In this document: positions 51,901 through 61,900 of the stretch, piece by piece | Position numbering within the stretch: position 1 is the first letter of the stretch | How the letters are laid out: each line of letters begins with the position of its first letter | Source of the DNA: Trochalopteron elliotii | Taxonomy: Eukaryota; Chordata; Aves; Passeriformes; Leiothrichidae | Direction: 5' to 3' | NCBI GenBank assembly: GCA_024734555.1 | Contig: JANPWX010000172.1 | Coordinates: 209,973 to 273,972 of the forward strand | DNA: 64,000 bases | The notes under the pieces: generated by a model | What the model saw: the letters and a program-made list of their open reading frames with translations, nothing else | The model's database searches: none | Told to the model about the DNA's origin: nothing | Made by a program: the position numbers and the translations under genes

Positions 51901-54816
51901 AGTGACCTCAGCTGCTCCTTTTAAGTCTTGCCCTCGAGACATTTCATCATCTTGGTCCCCTCCTCTGGACACACTCTATCAGTTTGATGTCCTTCTTACA
52001 TTGAGGCACACAAACCAGCACAGAGTGCTCAAAGTGGGGCTGCCCCAGTGCAGAGCAGAGCAGGACAGTCACTTCCCCCTTGTATTGCTCACTGCGCTCT
52101 GCTGGATGGACCCCAGGGTACAGCTGGCCCTTTCCACTGCCAGGGCACACTGTTGGCTCATCCACAGCTTGCCACGAACCCAAACACCAGATGTCTTTCC
52201 CCAGGGCTGCTATTGCTTCTTGTCCCCCCATTTATACAACTAACCAGGATTACACCATCCTGAGTAGAGAATCCTGCAAAACAACAGTCTCAAGAAAGCT
52301 TTGGTGTGTTAGCTTGTTCAAGTCTAGTCCTAAGTTTCTTTTTCATTCAAAAGTTCCTTTCTGGCTCGATATTTATTCAAGACAGATTGTAAGAGAAGTG
52401 AGAATTCTGTAAGTGCCATAAAACAACTTCTTAATTAGCTGATTGTAGTTTTCTGAATGCAGATATAGTTCAGAGCTTATTAGAGAGACTTTAATTGGCA
52501 ATTGACTGAACAATATTTCTGTGTAAGGTTTTGCCTATCTCAGCTTTTAAGAAAAAGAATGTTTGTTAAACTAGTTAATTTTCCTTAGTATCAGTCAGTA
52601 ATTTGTAGTCTTGTGCTATTTTAATAACAAATTGCATTAAACTAGCAGGTAGGTAGTGCTTCAGGAAAATGGCTGGATTTAATATTTTGTTTGTGGTTCC
52701 CCTTAACATTAGGTGGATTTTTGTCCACCTAATGTAAATGTATAAACATTATTTGTGCATTTCACTTATTGAAATGACTAATAAAAGGTACAAACAATTT
52801 TTATTTTACAGGTCAACAGCAAGGACAGGATGGAGTGAAAGTACAGCAAGCAACAATAGCTCCTGTAACCGTAGCAGTAGGTGGCATTGCTAATGCAGCA
52901 ATTGGTGCTGTAAGTCCCGATCAGATAACACAAGTGCAGCTTCAACAAGCTCAACAAGCTTCTGACCAGGAAGTGCAGCCTGGCAAGAGACTGAGAAGAG
53001 TTGCTTGCTCATGTCCTAATTGCAGAGAGGGAGAAGGAAGGTAAATGTAACTTTTATCAGTATATATTTAAGCATCTTATCACAGCTTGCCGCATTTGGG
53101 AATGAGATTGTCCTATATTGCCTAGTTTTTTAATGCTTTCTATTAGAAGGCACATTTGTGTGGGCTTTTTTAGATGGGGATTAAAATTGCCTCTATTAGC
53201 ATGAAATGTTTCTCCTAATAGCTGGTAATGTTTTAGAATATAACTACTTAGCTGTTTAAATATGGGGTTTTTTAGAGGCAGCAATGAGCCAGGAAAAAAG
53301 AAACAGCATATCTGCCATATTGAAGGATGTGGAAAAGTTTATGGCAAGACATCTCATCTTCGGGCACATCTGCGCTGGCATACTGGTGAAAGACCATTTG
53401 TCTGCAACTGGATTTTTTGTGGCAAGCGATTCACAAGGAGCGATGAGTTACAAAGGCACAGAAGAACCCACACAGGTTGGTCATCCCTCTCTGTAGCCAT
53501 AGTACAGCAAGTCTGGATCGTAGTGGCCATAGTTAAACAGTGGTGTCAAGGTTCTCACTTACTAAGTTAGCTGAAAATTACCCTTAAATGTGAATAAAGT
53601 AAGTGTAGAACAAGGAAGTGGTAGATTCCAGTTTTCATTAATTAAGGCTGACTGTGAAATCATATAAATAAAAAGGGATCTGTTCCAGCAGTTCTTCTGT
53701 ATGTAGGCTAGAAAAAGATGACCATTTCATCAAAGATAGCTCATGTACATTAGCCTAGTGCCTGATTAAATGTAAAACATTTAGGTGAGGCACATGGGAT
53801 TGTCCATGGACCAGGGAGGGTTATTGTTTCCTCACTTGGTTTAGATCAGTCCTTACGAAATTTATTGACCTAGTCCATACACTAGATTTGGTCTACTTGG
53901 GAATTTTCCTAGAGTTTCAAGTGGGAACTGATAAAGCAAATTCTCTTAACAGTTTAGAATGGAAAAGTCAGCCTTTTAAAACCTGAAAATTTTATCAGCC
54001 TTCATATTTTTTAGCTCCAGGAGAGTGTCTCCCTCTCCCTGTCCCTCCTACCCCAACTTACAGCACCTGATGTCTAAGCACTAATTACATTTGAACAGTG
54101 ACAGGACCTTTTGGTAAATTGAATTGGTCTCTCTTGATGTAGATTTCATACATCTTCTTGGGGCATTGGAATTCATGTTTCCTTATTTGTTTCCCATCAC
54201 TGTAATGTAAATAACAAAAGTAATCTTAAAAAATGCTACCAAGTTGTTCTTTGAATGCTTTTACCTCCCTTGCTCTGGTAGGTTTATGGAAGTTTATGAA
54301 AATTTTCTGGTGTCCCGAAATTCAAACTTCTCATCAGATAATCACAGCGTAGCAAATACTTGTTGAGAACAGTTTAGTTGTGAAGAGTAGGTGGCCAAAA
54401 GCCTGTGACTGAACAGAACACACCTGGAAATGGGTCAGATGGAAAAGAAAATGTGTCTTTTTAAAGACACTTTGAATGTTGAATAGAATAGGGTGAGATT
54501 CAGGTGATCCAGCAGTGTTCAGTGCTCTCTTTCAGTAACCTTTTGGTTTTCTTCTTCTTTTTAAAAAGGTGAAAAGAGATTTGAGTGCCCGGAATGTTCT
54601 AAAAGGTTTATGCGAAGTGACCATCTCTCGAAACATGTCAAAACTCATCAGAACAAGAAGGGTGGTGGAACAGCCCTTGCTATTGTTACCTCAGGAGAAC
54701 TGGACTCTTCAGTTACTGAGGTTCTTGGTTCTCCAAGAATTGTCACTGTTGCTTCCATTTCTCAAGATTCAAACCCAGCAACCCCTAACGTTTCAACAAA
54801 CATGGAAGAATTCTGA
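30825..54816 (+). CDS. SP4: SP4 transcription factor gene (coding span, exon 1 missing)
   Basis: This gene encodes Sp4, a nuclear transcription factor that binds GC/GT boxes and is most prominent in neurons (family knowledge). The joined visible exons (30825-30925, 31417-32965, 52812-53040, 53276-53475, 54569-54816) read as one frame through GT-AG junctions. If exon 1 supplies seven coding bases (Met-Ser and the first base of Asp, as I recall for mammalian SP4), the product is about 777 residues, close to the roughly 784 of human Sp4. In order it has an acidic N terminus, Q-rich and S/T-rich activation regions (about 60-550), a Buttonhead box CSCPNC (618-623), three C2H2 fingers (642-664, 672-694, 702-722) and a C terminus ending in NMEEF. 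Exon 3 motifs, the finger sequences and the C terminus match Sp4 rather than Sp1 or Sp3. No frameshift or premature stop is seen. Confidence 0.96.
30926..31416 (+). other. SP4 intron 2
   Basis: This is a 491-bp intron with a GTAAAG donor and a GGATAG acceptor after a T-rich tract. I see no repeat or gene in it. Confidence 0.85.
31417..32965 (+). CDS. SP4: SP4 coding exon 3 (glutamine-rich activation region)
   Basis: This large exon of 1,549 bases encodes about residues 37-553. It starts [20 protein letters not shown], the conserved Sp-family N-terminal segment. It continues through a first Q-rich block ([17 protein letters not shown], residues about 63-95), a Ser/Asn/Thr-rich linker (about 100-150), a conserved core ([15 protein letters not shown], then [17 protein letters not shown]), a Ser/Thr-rich stretch (about 280-370) and a second dense Q-rich block (about 370-440). 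It ends [10 protein letters not shown]. The acceptor is GGATAG before GAT, and the donor is GCAG|GTGAGT in phase 1. The Q-rich blocks are the trans-activation domains of Sp1, Sp3 and Sp4 (family knowledge). The frame stays open 5' of 31441 to the acceptor, so no start codon is needed inside this exon. Confidence 0.97.
34515..34532. repeat. 18-bp perfect palindrome
   Basis: GTACGTACTAGTACGTAC is its own reverse complement with no spacer. It lies in SP4 intron 3. Confidence 0.95.
34828..35262 (-). mobile_element. CR1 LINE fragment in SP4 intron 3
   Basis: The tail AATCATAGCAACATAGAATA is followed by antisense CR1 (AGGGATGGGGCATCCACCAC, CCATTGTCCTATCACTACAT, TTCTTTTCTTCAGGCTGAAC). It is 5'-truncated, about 435 bp, antisense to the gene, with no intact frame. 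Confidence 0.88.
36592..36760 (+). mobile_element. CR1 3' fragment
   Basis: CAGGCTGCCTGGAGAAGCTG, GGACATGATCCTGGACAACT and GGACCAGATGCTCTCCAGAG are the sense 3' part of CR1, ending near ATCTGTGATCCC. It is about 170 bp. Confidence 0.8.
38355..39780 (+). mobile_element. CR1 LINE, 1.4 kb with dead reverse transcriptase
   Basis: This is the longest CR1 in the window. In + orientation it carries broken ORF2: a fingers-region remnant ([19 protein letters not shown]), a palm segment ([19 protein letters not shown]), a C-terminal part ([20 protein letters not shown]) and a 3' tail near ACTATGATTCGATGAATA. The catalytic FADD box reads FADV (38908-38919), and many stops and frameshifts interrupt the frame, so it is inactive. 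It lies in SP4 intron 3 in the same orientation as the gene. Confidence 0.9.
41766..41827 (+). mobile_element. CR1 3' tail
   Basis: CAGGAGTTGGACTCCATGAT, then GTGGGTCCCTTCCAACTCAG and TTCTGTGATT are the sense 3' end of CR1, of the same type as the tail at 22.2 kb. Confidence 0.85.
45766..46478 (-). mobile_element. Full-length ERV solo LTR with 5-bp target duplication
   Basis: It has inverted termini (TGTCTTGG at 45766, CCAAGACG at 46478), is 713 bp long and is flanked by CCTGC on both sides (45761-45765 and 46479-46483). I infer sense on the - strand: the reverse complement has a TATA-like GATAAAAG (+ strand 46181-46188) and then a decayed poly-A signal (AGTAAA, about 45914-45919). There are no internal viral genes. 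A 5-bp duplication fits ERVL/ERV1-like integrases. It lies in SP4 intron 3, antisense to the gene. Confidence 0.9.
48875..49600. mobile_element. ERV LTR, second family
   Basis: The left end TGTCTTGGTTTAGGGTAAAT follows the typical avian LTR terminus. The rest differs from the 45.8-kb LTR: it has an A/G-rich then C-rich start, GGTTTATTTTTCTTTCTCTG, and GAGCAAAAATACAGATGATG near the right side. The right boundary is approximate and I could not find a clean target duplication. No viral coding sequence accompanies it. The likely sense strand is unclear. Confidence 0.65.
50511..50550. repeat. (TTTG)n tetranucleotide repeat
   Basis: About ten uninterrupted TTTG units lie in SP4 intron 3. Confidence 0.95.
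51655..52215 (-). mobile_element. CR1 LINE fragment (older subfamily)
   Basis: Antisense CR1: GGTGATTGACAACCCTCTCA, CCATTCCCTCATGTGCTATC, CAAGTGACCTCAGCTGCTCC, GTGCAGAGCAGAGCAGGACA and AGGGCACACTGTTGGCTCAT. It is about 560 bp in SP4 intron 3, 600 bp upstream of exon 4. Open frames here are remnants or shadows. Confidence 0.85.
52706..52735. repeat. Perfect 12-bp hairpin upstream of SP4 exon 4
   Basis: The arms 52706-52717 (ACATTAGGTGGA) and 52724-52735 (TCCACCTAATGT) are exact reverse complements around a TTTTTG loop. The hairpin ends 76 bp before the exon 4 acceptor. Confidence 0.95.
52812..53040 (+). CDS. SP4: SP4 coding exon 4 (Buttonhead box)
   Basis: This exon of 229 bases follows a TTTTACAG acceptor and ends GGAAG|GTAAAT in phase 2. 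It completes the Gly split with exon 3, then reads [20 protein letters not shown] and continues to [16 protein letters not shown]. The CSCPNC segment, at about residues 618-623, is the Buttonhead (Btd) box that precedes the zinc fingers in Sp proteins but not in KLFs. The exon lies 19.8 kb downstream of exon 3, across a repeat-filled intron. A perfect 12-bp inverted repeat sits 76 bp upstream of its acceptor. Confidence 0.97.
53041..53275 (+). other. SP4 intron 4
   Basis: This is a short 235-bp intron with a GTAAAT donor and a TTTTTTAG acceptor. The pyrimidine tract before the acceptor is interrupted by GGGG. No other feature is seen. Confidence 0.85.
53276..53475 (+). CDS. SP4: SP4 coding exon 5 (zinc fingers 1 and 2)
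   Basis: This exon of 200 bases has acceptor GGGGTTTTTTAG and donor CACAG|GTTGGT. It completes the Arg split with exon 4, then reads [20 protein letters not shown]. Finger 1 uses C642, C647, H660 and H664 with base-contact region KTSHLRA. Finger 2 uses C672, C677, H690 and H694 with RSDELQR. These are the KHA- and RER-type helices that read GC boxes in Sp factors (family knowledge). The AG at 53274-53275 is chosen because the AG two bases downstream would break the frame. The open frame continues 94 bases past the donor, so intron retention would give a protein ending after finger 2. Confidence 0.97.
53476..54568 (+). other. SP4 intron 5
   Basis: This is a 1,093-bp intron between zinc fingers 2 and 3, with a GTTGGT donor and a pyrimidine tract then TTAAAAAG as acceptor. 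It splits the TGEK linker at the Gly codon. No repeat family is recognised in it. Confidence 0.85.
54569..54816 (+). CDS. SP4: SP4 coding exon 6 (zinc finger 3 and C terminus)
   Basis: The acceptor is a pyrimidine tract followed by TTAAAAAG. The exon completes the Gly of the TGEK linker, reads [20 protein letters not shown] and continues to [13 protein letters not shown]. Finger 3 uses C702, C705, H718 and H722. The conserved tail runs through [20 protein letters not shown] to STNMEEF and the TGA stop at 54814-54816. A GTG-initiated open frame from 54569 lies in another frame and is a shadow. Confidence 0.97.
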
Positions 54817-55676
54817 AAGGATCATTTACATGGACACCTAGTGCTGCACTTAAGTTTACATACCTTTCAGGATATGGAAGTGGGCTGGTAAAGTGGATTA
54901 CAGAGCAGGAAATCTTTTTTTCGGTCATGACTTCTGTAAGTGTTCCAGGTTGGAGGGTCAGCATGGGAAGTGTACACCGGTGCAACAGTGTGCAACAGGA
55001 CAAAAATTTCAAAAATACAAACAGCGCAAATTGATGACTGGATAAACAGATAGAGGAATAATCTTTCCATACTGTACTTTTTTAGTTACACGTCTGTATA
55101 TTCTGTAACAATTTTAAGTGAACTTTACCCCCTATTTTAGCACTGTATGTTAATGTGTTTATAAAATCAGATAGTATCAATGTAAAACTGGGTGGACCTT
55201 GACTAGGATTAATACCATTTGTTGGAGGCATTTTGTTTTTAACATAAATTTGTTATATTTTCATGAGAGCATCTTTTTCCCATAAGGCACAGCAAAACAG
55301 AATACAGGATGAACAACAGTGGATCTATTTTGGGGTTTTGCTCAGTCCATACAACACATTGGTTAATTTTGGCCATCTTTTCTCAAGTTTTGGAATTACT
55401 CAAATAGCAGCTGGGTGATGCATGCTGCAAAGTGGTTCTGAGGTGGGCCTCAGATTAATTTTGACTACTACATTATAGTAGTGTGTATAAATGACAATCA
55501 GTGAGTTCTAATTCCTCTCTTCGTGTGGAGAGCTAGGTTATGTAGAATTAGTGTAAACAGTAGGAAAGATAAAACCATAGAAAGATATTAACATAAGATT
55601 TACAAAAGTTATGGTATCTCTATGTAGAATGAAAAAAAAAATTGTGTCAGTTTTTGGTGATTAATTTCATTTTATA

Positions 55677-55763
55677 TTTCCCTGCCCATGGCAAGGAGGT
55701 TGGAACTAGATGATCTTTAAGATCTGTTCCAACCCAAACCATTCTGTGGTTCTGTGATTCTGT
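55677..55763 (+). mobile_element. CR1 3' tail inside SP4 3' UTR
   Basis: CCCTGCCCATGGCAAGGAGG, then GGAACTAGATGATCTTTAAG and TTCCAACCCAAACCATTCTG, ending in TCTGTGATTCTGT, form a well-preserved CR1 3' end of about 87 bp in sense orientation. Confidence 0.92.
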
Positions 55764-58177
55764 ATTTTAAAACATCTGTGGCCCATTTCTAACTCATAGA
55801 TAACCTAGATAATCTTAAAAACTCGACCTTAGGTGTTTGAATGTTTTAATTTTGTTAGAATTCATGGAAATCAATCAGACAACTGAGTGTTGTCCAGTAT
55901 CTCCTCTCTGTAAATACTAGTTTATTATGTTGTGGTTAATGTGCTGAGTTCTTTGTGCTTTGACTTAATAGCCAAAGAAAAAAATTAATTATCACATTTT
56001 AATAAGACGTAAGCAAACATTTTCTCTTTCCCTTTAAATATTACCATCTCTTTTTTTCTCTTCAAGGATAATATGTGGGCTGGTAATAAATATCTGTTAC
56101 CTATCAAGTCTTACATTGACCCTCCAACCACAAAACAAAGGGAAAAGAGAAATATTATCATCTTTTTGAGACGTGACTTTTGGTTTCAAAGGTTTGGTTA
56201 CATTTTCAGATGTGACAGTGAATATAGAGAAAATGTTTTTTAAAAAAAAAAAAAAGCAACAACAAAAATTGCATCTTCTATGTGAAAATTCCAGTAGGTA
56301 CAAGGAGGAAAGATGGCCAAATATTTCACACTCAGGATTTTTAATTACTTCCCCTAGGCATAAATATAACCTTTTACATCTACAGTCACTTGTTAATAAA
56401 TTCTCATGATCAGTTTTTAAAGAGATTTATACACCAAAATATTTTTAATGTAACTGAAGGAAGTACAGTGCAAGAAGAATAAGCTGTTTTTCTTCCCCCT
56501 ACAAATTATGAAAGGAAGAATGTGTGTGGTAGCTGTTGGTTTGTGAGACATAACAGGTACCCTGTGCATTCCCTAAAGAGCATATACTTCTCATCTGAAC
56601 AATTTATCAATCTTGTGGTGTTTTCTGTATTTTTGAAGCAAAAGAAATACCATTGTTTACACTGTGTACACTTTAGGCCAGCCCTTTGTAGCAAAATACT
56701 AAGCTGAGGGTATTTTATACTTTCAGTTTACATAAAAAGCTTTGAGATTAAAGAGAAACAATTTTACACTGTGGTTATAAATTTCAAGTTTCTTAAAGCT
56801 TTTTTAGACTTGTAACAGAGTCTTTAAATTTTAGTTGGGTTTTGTACATTATTTTGTATATTTTATTTAAAGTACTCTTAACTGATGTATCTGGATTTAA
56901 AACGTCAGAAGCAATTAGGTGTTACATTTAATACAGATAAACATTAGGTAGTATTAACTGTTAATTTTATTATAAAGGAAATGAAATGTCAAAGATATAT
57001 TTTATCATTAAGCTTCACAATCAGTGCTCTACATTACTTTATGCAAAGAAGAACTTTCCTAATGTTACTATCATATTTCCTAAAAGTTAACAGTTTTGTA
57101 AACTGAAGTTACAAGCATTCTGCACAACCATTTCATATGTAATTTTTTCATGCATACTTATGTATGCAGATAGGAAACTGAAATAATTTTTAATCTGCAA
57201 TGAATCCCTATTATAGATGTATCCAAATCTAAATCTGGTTGGCTTCATAGCATCTCAAGTACATTAACTTGTGTTAGCAGGTGCACATTTTACCACTGGA
57301 ATTAGAAACATTCTGCCAGTCTGTTCTGCATACCATTCTGAATCCACTTTTCTGTCTTAAAAGGATCGTAAATTTCAATGTCCTTTATTTGACTCAGTGG
57401 GATATAGCTGTTGTAAGTAATAGGGCACAGATGTGCAGTAGTATCTTGTTTAATGGCATTTCACTGTTCATTCCCTTTGCCACCATTAAAAATTTTGCTT
57501 TATTGTAATTATCAGTGCAAAGTGTATTTACCATGGTAGAACTCCAGTGTTAGAATAGTTTTTTTCTTACAATATACTTTCTTTGGTTAGGTTTGTGTAT
57601 GTGTTGCCGATTACATTAGCAATTGGTGTTAAGTCATTATTTATCACATTCTTTCACGAGAGCAGTAATAAAAGTGTGTAATCTAGGAGAAAAAGTTAAT
57701 TTGTCAAAGTTAAGTAAGCATGATGTTTAGGTCCTATTTTTCAATTTTATAACTGTTTTATTGCAACAATATTTGTATTTAAGTCTTCATTTTAATGCCT
57801 TGTGGTGTTTTTTTATGCATGTCACTGAATTGTCATCCCGCAAGAATTGATGTGCAGCATAGGGTATTAAATCTACATAATGATTTTGAAACAGAAAAAT
57901 AGTTGATGGTAAAAATGTAAATGTTTTGCAAAAATTCCTTATAAAAAAAAGTTTTGTAGTAATATTTCACTTGTAAATTTTTCTAAAAAAAATGGAAAAG
58001 GAAAAAAATGAGAGTAACGTTTCCCCACATCTAGAATTTAGAAATTAATTCTGCCAGCAAAGCCTGTAAGGCATTAATCTGACACTTTTACAATGCTGAT
58101 TTGTATAATTTTTTGGTGGGTTTGGAACTAAAATCATGTACAAGTTGTTGCCTGCAATAACATTTTGCAAGTAACCT

Positions 58178-58243
58178 ATTAAAATTCCCTTGAGTTTAAA
58201 AGGTTTCTTCATTTAATTGCTTACAATATAAAGCAGCAATAAA
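58178..58243 (+). promoter_or_regulatory. Candidate SP4 polyadenylation signals
   Basis: ATTAAA at 58178-58183 and AATAAA at 58238-58243 lie 60 bp apart, at the downstream end of the AT-rich block after the SP4 stop. T/G-rich sequence (AATGTTTGTATG) follows the second. They are the best candidates for the distal end of the transcript. The more proximal AATAAA at 57667-57672 could give a shorter form. Confidence 0.45.
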
Positions 58244-58530
58244 TAATGTTTGTATGATAATCTGTTCATCAAGAAGAACACTAGAAAACAAATGCTTCTC
58301 AATGGGGAAAGGTTGGCAGCAGCTTCTGGATTTGTGTAATTAAGACCTGTACTTGCTGGTCAGCGTTTCCCAACTGGCAGACTCCCAGGAGGGAATTAAA
58401 CCAGCAGATTCTAGCTCAGCATGAATTCTGTGGGGTTTGTTCAGCTCTTGCGAATGGAAGCTACGGTTGTTCCTGAACACACCAAAGGAATAACCAAAGG
58501 GAAAAAATTCCTAAGGTACGGAATATGTAC

Positions 58531-58550
58531 ATACACACACACACACACAC
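58531..58550. repeat. (AC)n dinucleotide repeat
   Basis: About ten AC units are followed by a short AGAGAGA run. Confidence 0.9.
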
Positions 58551-58878
58551 AGAGAGATAAAATACAAATTTAGAAAATGGAAGATAATTCAGTTTGACAG
58601 AAATTAATAAAGTGTCACTGTATTGCACACAGGAAATGAATATAACAAATAAATGGAAACCTGGAAGTACTGACTTCAACTCAGAAAATATATTGAGCTT
58701 TTCTTAGTGAGATGTCAACAAGCTCCTGCATTGTATTATACTAAAATAACTTTCATGGTATGCCAAATCATTTATGATAATGTTATATTATTTTTTTTAA
58801 AAAGGTAAAAATTTTAATGGTAGACTTTACTGTACTTTTGCCATGAATAAGCAATGCTGTTTCACAAAGGAAGAAATA

Positions 58879-58990
58879 CATAGAAAATCATGGGATGATT
58901 TAGATTGGAAAAGACCTTAACATTGTTGAGCTCAACTGAGAAGCTAACACTGCAAATCCCACCACTGAAACATGTCCCTAACCACCACAT
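58879..58990 (-). mobile_element. CR1 LINE fragment
   Basis: ATAGAAAATCATGGGATGAT, TTGGAAAAGACCTTAACATT and CCACCACTGAAACATGTCCC are antisense CR1 3' sequence. It is a decayed piece of about 110 bp. Confidence 0.8.
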
Positions 58991-61900
58991 ATACACACAA
59001 GAAGGCCACTTTCTTCCATCTTCCAAAAGAAGATGAATTTGTAATGTGGGAGTTCTAACATTGTACTGAAAAAGAGAATCATCTTTCCTGCTGAGATATA
59101 AAATACATTATTATATGTTTGATTAAATACCTGTTAAAGTCTCAGTAACCTCTATTTGAATGTCAAACTTCTGAAGTCAATCTATGTCGTAATTCAAAGT
59201 AAATGGACATCTCGCCAACTTATATGTCTTTATTGACCAATTTTTTAGTATTGTGACACTGGTGCATTTTGAAGCAAATTCTACATTACTGGTAAGAGAC
59301 TAGTCCTCTGCTTACATCATTTCAAATATACAATATCAGAAAATAAGAAATTCTTACATAAGGACATAAGGATGAACGTGCATGTTACATTTTACCCTTT
59401 TAGTCCTTCAAATGTGATCATTCTACTCTGGGAAGCATGAAATGTGACACCAAATTGAGTATTTCTGTCTGCAACTGTAAATTCACTACCATTGCTAAAG
59501 TTATCTAAAGTTACATTTTATATTAATTCCATTAACTTTATTTTCTGTCTGGTTAGGTAGCAAATACCAGGATTAATTCATATTGAACTTTCTAATGCCT
59601 TCCATGCCCTGCTTCCCAATCCTTTTCCTTTCCCCAAAGCTACTTGCATAATTTCCTGAAATCCTGAGATTTGTCAATGAAAGTGGAAGTGCTGTGGGCC
59701 CTAGAGCTGGCATGTGCTATCTTTGCTTGCTAGAACACCTTTCATGGAGAGAGGACAGTGAGATACCTCTTCTAGAAGAACCTCACTAAAAACAACCAGA
59801 GGTTATCACAAGCGAGTGGATTGGTGCTTTGCCCAACTGCTGTGGATGTAGTGATAGGCATTTTTCTGTTCAGTTTGTTATGGTTTGTTGGATGGTTTTC
59901 ATAGCAAGTACCAAAAATTACCTGTTTCTAAATTGCCAGGTCAAGGAACATAAGCATTTCTTTGACGTACATGAGCAGCAGTGTGCAATTAATATTCATA
60001 ATATACAAATTCAAAGCTATGTCTTTCATTTCTACCTCCGTGTTTGGAAAATGCCTTGTCTTGAGCATTTAATAATTTCTTACAACAATATTTTAGCACA
60101 TTTTGTTTTATTAAAAAAATTTAAAATGTTTCAACCTTTATAGTTTGTCCTGGGAAGAAGAAACTGTTCTTAACTGAAGTGTATTGGAGACCATAAATAT
60201 TCAGAGATTTCTTTACCAGATACACATTTTACATAATTTCTGGAATTTTTCACTTTTTCTCTTGCATCTGTTCCCTCATGCATCTGTGCTGTATTCTAGC
60301 CTACGTTGCCATTAAGACCTCTCTCATTGCATTTTCAAGTGCTATAGCCTTTTATTTAAATAACCTCTTGCTTTTTTGCTAAACACCTTGCAGAAACACA
60401 TACACCAGACAAAAGAAGTACTTTCTCTTAAATATTTATATTGGAAAACTCTTTTGGAAAGTATTTCAGCTGAATGAGAACTCTGTTCCATCCCTACATG
60501 TTATGGAATCTTCATCCAAGCTTGAGTTTAAAATAAAAGTTTGCAGGGTAGGGAGTGTTTATCAAAAAATGTTTGTGCTGCTGATCTAAAATTCAGTTAA
60601 GCACTTATTTTTATGTTGTTTTTACTTGCATGCATAGCTTTGTGTCACTTGTGTGTATTTTAAAGGAAAGTCTTGGACCAAATTCCAGGAAGAGCCCAAT
60701 CTCAAAGCTGGCTGACCTTTTGGTGTTGACATATTTGTCAAAGTTCTGAAAGATTTTTAAAACTACTGAAAGCAAGTAGCAAGCAAAACATTTTCTGCAT
60801 AGACCTAGAGACATTCAGATTTTTTGAAAAAGTAAGTGAATTAATGACATATTGATTTACTTTCACAGCTCAATTTCCTAACTTAAACTGATGCTGATAG
60901 GTAATATGTGTGTCTGCTAAGTGGGCATGTACATCTTTCAGGATTTGAAGGTTCTTCAGTTTGTACATCAACAAGTACATGAAACACTATCCTCTTGCTA
61001 ACTCCTTTCTGTCAGTTCCACTTCAGTCTTGCAAATATAGATCCTCTGCTTACAGTTTTAAAAATCTAAGGGATTAATATGCAAAATTACACAGGTGAGT
61101 GGAAAAAAGCCAAGAAAGTGAAAGCCAAGTCAAGTGAAGTTATTTTTTACAGTCGGACATTTTACTTTTGTTGTAATTTTTGCTTAGGCATGCCAGATTT
61201 TCATCATTTTATATCAGTTCCTAACTGGAAACTTCCATAACTAGATGTATAAGATTTGTTTATTTAAAGGAGAAGAAAAAGTAGCTAGAGCATAAACAGG
61301 ATTCTGGTTGATGTACCTTTTCCCTCTCAAGTCTTCAGTTTTTGTTGACAGCAGTCACTAAAGTTTAGTGCTGCACATAAAGGGAAAAGAAGACAAGATA
61401 ATTGAAGGAGGCAAGAATTACCTGAGAGTGGGATGAGAAGGGTGATAAAATACTTAATTAGGGGAAAATTTTAAAAAAGAATACATTACAAAATAGGAGA
61501 TTGAAGAACTAAAAGAAACCTGAATGGAGTCTAAAATAATACTACACAAACAGGAAAAGCAGTGGTTACCATTAGTAGTTACCATGTCGAGCTAGAAGGA
61601 GGTGGAAAATGGGTAGGATTTTCCCTTTGCAAATATGCATTTTTTATGCTTTTGACTTTTGACACAACACTGGCCTTGCATGTGGTGCTGGCAGCTTCTT
61701 TCTATCTTGAGCAGAAGTCACAGAGTACTCAGTAGATTCCCTGCTGAAAGATCTTTAAAAGTAGAAGTCCTTGGTGTTTATTTTTCTAAACTGCTGGACT
61801 TGCAGACAGAGTAGAATATGGTTAGAAGTAGAGTCCCCTGGGAGCTGTACATGGACATAGTAAATGTCAATCAACCTGGGATGTTGCCATCTGTTTACAT

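Larger units (their letters stand above)
32966..52811 (+). other. SP4 intron 3 (19.8 kb, repeat-rich)
   Basis: The donor is GTGAGT and the acceptor TTTTACAG. It holds the CR1 copies, LTRs and simple repeats listed separately. Between them (about 33.1-34.8, 35.3-36.6, 36.8-38.3, 39.8-41.7, 41.8-45.7, 46.5-48.8 and 49.6-51.6 kb) I see only AT-rich, stop-filled DNA with poly-T and G/T-rich simple tracts and no coding signal. Confidence 0.85.
54817..58265 (+). other. SP4: SP4 3' untranslated region (inferred extent)
   Basis: About 3.4 kb of AT-rich, non-coding sequence follows the SP4 stop codon, with no other gene signal. Long 3' UTRs are usual for SP4. The end is inferred from polyadenylation hexamers: ATTAAA at 58178-58183 and AATAAA at 58238-58243, with an alternative AATAAA at 57667-57672. 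A CR1 tail lies inside at about 55677-55763. RNA evidence is needed to fix the end. Confidence 0.6.

Noticed and set aside
51902..52412. Cluster of frames of 70-113 codons on both strands
   Set aside because: They lie within a CR1 fragment and its flank and are repeat-derived.
54569..54841. 90-codon frame starting with GTG at exon 6
   Set aside because: It is an alternative frame over the SP4 last exon. The true frame encodes zinc finger 3 and ends at 54816.
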